Positions 61,826 to 64,000 of a DNA stretch of 64,000 nt are shown one piece after another. Source of the stretch: CAIUPE01 sp037131735 (GTDB lineage: Bacteria; Pseudomonadota; Alphaproteobacteria; Rhizobiales; Beijerinckiaceae); contig JBAXQM010000010.1 of NCBI GenBank assembly GCA_037131735.1, positions 18,156 through 82,155 of the forward strand, given 5' to 3'. Position 1 is the first letter of the stretch; each line of letters begins with the position of its first letter. Both the position numbers and the translations under genes were made by a program. Below the pieces are notes generated by a model. The model was not told the origin of the DNA. It saw only the letters and a program-made list of their open reading frames with translations, and ran no database searches.

Positions 61826-63285
61826 ACCGTCTTGCATCGACTCTGCTTCTTTTAATGAGCGCATCCTTACTTATGGGTGCGAACCAGATTTCTTATGCAG
61901 ACGAACTCACGCCCGCGCCGATCAGCGAAACTGTAACGCAAGACACCATCTTGATCAGCCATATTGCTGAAGAGATCGGTCGAATCCGTATATCGGGCTC
62001 TTTACCCGCAGTTATGTTGAAATGGCCAAAAGCAGAACGGGAAAATTTTCTGAACTTCTATGCCGCAAGAAGCGATCTCCCGCTTTGGTTTGGGAGCGAT
62101 GCGTTAAATGAGCGGCGCGATAGTCTGCAACGTCGTCTATCAAGTGCTGATGATGACGGCATGAATGCCGAAGACTATCCTGCGCCTTTTATTGCGGCTT
62201 CAGAAACTGATCCTCGCAAGATCGCTGAAGCGGACTTGATCTTATCGGCTAGCGCTGTGTCCTTTGCGCGCGATGCGCGCGGAGCACGGATCGATACGAT
62301 CCGTCTTTCGAAACTCATCACACCAAAATTAATGCTTCCCCGCCCAACAATGGTTTTGTCGGATCTCATGGGCGCGGACCATGTAGGCGACCGGCTTGAA
62401 GCCTATCAACCGCGGCATAAAGCCTATCAGCAGCTCAAAGCCCGATTGATGGAGTTACGGGAAACAACGGGCAGCCTCAGCGATGCGGAGCCTGTTATCA
62501 AGACCGCGGGCCCAAAAGCGCGGACAACAACAGCAATGGTGAGCATGACGGCACCAAGTGCCTTTGATCTCATCGCTAATATGGAACGCTGGCGTTGGGT
62601 TCCCGTAGAATTGGGCGCGGATCATATCTTCGTCAACCTGCCGGAATTCAACTTGAAGCTGATTCGCCATAGTGAGGTTGTTTACACAACACGTACAGTT
62701 GTCGGAAAACCTGATACAGCGACACCGATTTTTTCAGCAGCAATTAATTCTGTAATCGTCAATCCAAGTTGGCACGTCCCTGAATCAATCATCCGTAATG
62801 AGTTTCTTCCCAAAATGGCAGAAGATCCAACTTACGCCGAGAAGTCGGGATATGAAGTCACGCAAATTGGTGAGAACATCTTCATTCGTCAGCCACCTGG
62901 CGAACGCAATGCGCTCGGTTTGATCAAATTCAATTTGCCGAATGATCATGCGGTTTATTTGCATGACACACCCATGCGGAAATTATTTGCGAATGTTGAC
63001 CGCGCCTATTCTCATGGCTGCGTGCGCGTTGAAAATCCATTCTCGCTTGCCGCCGCTGTTCTGCAAGATCCAAGATATTCCGAGGAGGGGCTTAAGGCCT
63101 TTGTCGGTCGTGATGAGCGCCTGATCAAACTCGTTGAACCTCTTCCCGTCCATCTCGCTTATTTCACCGTCATTACTGGTGATGATGGGCAACTTCGTCG
63201 ATTGGGCGATATTTACGGCTATGATGGTCTCGTCCTGACAGCTTTGAAACTCGACCAACGCCGGAATTACGCCGCTCTTAAATAA
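61822..63285 (+). CDS. L,D-transpeptidase (YcbB-like)
   Basis: A 487-residue exported enzyme with a signal peptide (LASTLLLLMSASLLMGANQISYA), an N-terminal helical region (about 45-240) and a YkuD catalytic domain. The active site YSHGCVRVENP lies at about residues 396-406, with the upstream His in AVYLHDTPM. It forms 3-3 cross-links in peptidoglycan or attaches proteins to it. The scaffold resembles E. coli YcbB/LdtD. Four-base overlap with the response regulator gene means that their expression is tied. Confidence 0.9.
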   Translation: MNRLASTLLLLMSASLLMGANQISYADELTPAPISETVTQDTILISHIAEEIGRIRISGSLPAVMLKWPKAERENFLNFYAARSDLPLWFGSDALNERRDSLQRRLSSADDDGMNAEDYPAPFIAASETDPRKIAEADLILSASAVSFARDARGARIDTIRLSKLITPKLMLPRPTMVLSDLMGADHVGDRLEAYQPRHKAYQQLKARLMELRETTGSLSDAEPVIKTAGPKARTTTAMVSMTAPSAFDLIANMERWRWVPVELGADHIFVNLPEFNLKLIRHSEVVYTTRTVVGKPDTATPIFSAAINSVIVNPSWHVPESIIRNEFLPKMAEDPTYAEKSGYEVTQIGENIFIRQPPGERNALGLIKFNLPNDHAVYLHDTPMRKLFANVDRAYSHGCVRVENPFSLAAAVLQDPRYSEEGLKAFVGRDERLIKLVEPLPVHLAYFTVITGDDGQLRRLGDIYGYDGLVLTALKLDQRRNYAALK

Positions 63286-63384
63286 GAGCCTCTTCGCGAT
63301 CGTCATAGATTTCGGGTGGCTCTAGTCCCTGTGGGCCTATAGAACTGGTTTGATCAGAATCGCTGGTCAACCTTCGGAACCCTC

Positions 63385-64000
63385 ATGCAAAAGACATCTA
63401 TCGGACCCTTTGAATGGGCACTGCTCATTGGTCTCTCGATCATTTGGGGCGGCTCCTATCTCTTTATGAAGGTCGCTGTTTTATCAGTGCCTGTTTTCAC
63501 GATTGTCTTTTCGCGTGTCGCCCTCGGTGCGCTAGTGCTCGCACTCGTTATCTTCGCTCTTCGTACGCCCTTTCCTAAGGGACTTAAAACATGGACTGCC
63601 TTTCTTGGAATGGGCATCATCAACAATGTCATTCCGATGAGTCTGATCGTTTATGGCACGAGCAAGATTGATGCAGGGCTTGCCTCGATCATCAATGCGA
63701 TGACGCCCCTTTTTGCGATCATTATCGCGCATTTTGCGACGCAGGATGAACGACTAACGGCCAATCGCGTGCTGGGCATTGTCCTTGGCGTTCTCGGTGT
63801 CATTATTCTAATTGGACCGGGTTTAACGCTCGGCTCGACCATCAATCTCTGGGGCGAGCTCGCTTGTCTTGCCGCAACATTATCTTATGCGTCAGCAAGT
63901 ATTTTCGGCCGCCGCTTTGCGAAGATGAATTTGAAGCCGATGCAGATAGCTTTCGGGCAAACACTTTCGGCGTCGTTTGTTCTCTTTCCCATATCGTGGG
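63385..64000 (+). CDS. EamA/DMT-family transporter (3' end outside window)
   Basis: The frame starts at ATG 63385 and is open to the window end; 205 codons are visible. Hydrophobic helices (LLIGLSIIWGGSYLFMKVAV ... VLGIVLGVLGVIILIGPG) and the GGSYLF pattern place it in the EamA family. About 90 residues are expected beyond the edge. Substrate unknown. It follows the L,D-transpeptidase gene after 100 bp on the same strand. Confidence 0.83.
   Translation, partial: MQKTSIGPFEWALLIGLSIIWGGSYLFMKVAVLSVPVFTIVFSRVALGALVLALVIFALRTPFPKGLKTWTAFLGMGIINNVIPMSLIVYGTSKIDAGLASIINAMTPLFAIIIAHFATQDERLTANRVLGIVLGVLGVIILIGPGLTLGSTINLWGELACLAATLSYASASIFGRRFAKMNLKPMQIAFGQTLSASFVLFPISW

Noticed and set aside
1..64000. 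CRISPR arrays, prophage, rRNA operon
   Set aside because: No regularly spaced repeats, phage structural genes or rRNA sequence were seen.

Overview
The window looks like the chromosome of an alphaproteobacterium, most likely in the order Hyphomicrobiales (Rhizobiales). The evidence is the gene order bolA / J-protein / cobS / cobT, single DUF3108 and DUF2794 genes, an IalB-family protein, an SUV3-type helicase and a YbhL gene with a leader hairpin. All of it is chromosomal housekeeping and catabolic content. I found no rRNA, tRNA, CRISPR array, transposase or integrase. The window opens inside an acyl-CoA synthetase gene and closes inside a DMT-transporter gene.

Region 1 (1-8 kb): two AMP-forming acyl-CoA synthetases, a CobW-family GTPase with a His-rich loop, two divergent EamA transporters, BolA and a J-domain protein. 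Region 2 (7.2-15 kb): cobS and cobT of aerobic cobalamin synthesis. A single 1279-residue SIR2-domain gene sits between cobT and a second, detached copy of the cobT 3' end. The two copies are 199 bp long and differ at 10 positions, all synonymous; the last 52 bp are identical. This looks like a one-gene defence cargo that entered the 3' end of cobT and rebuilt it. A perfect 10+10 inverted repeat lies in its promoter region. This is the most unusual locus of the window.

Region 3 (14.4-33.5 kb): housekeeping genes for queuosine-precursor transport, L28, a DUF3108 protein, the SUV3-type helicase, an MscS channel, pyrophosphatase, an MBL hydrolase, dapF-mtaB, an RluA-type synthase, ftsY, rlmN-ialB, an ECF sigma factor without an adjacent anti-sigma gene, a pterin dehydratase, ThpR and another EamA transporter. 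Region 4 (33.6-51 kb): a catabolic block. A DeoR regulator precedes phnW-phnA-phnY, which convert 2-aminoethylphosphonate through phosphonoacetaldehyde and phosphonoacetate to acetate plus phosphate. Then come a MocR regulator, acetate kinase, an agmatinase-family ureohydrolase, and two divergent paralogous PotABCD-type ABC operons that share a 457-bp control region with a 19-bp palindrome.

Region 5 (51-64 kb): an aldo/keto reductase, a tesA / YbbA / YbbP-like trio, YbhL, a DUF2794 protein, a strongly folded candidate small RNA with a perfect terminator, an ABC1-family kinase, an M3 oligoendopeptidase, and a degenerate receiver-Fis response regulator translationally coupled to an L,D-transpeptidase.
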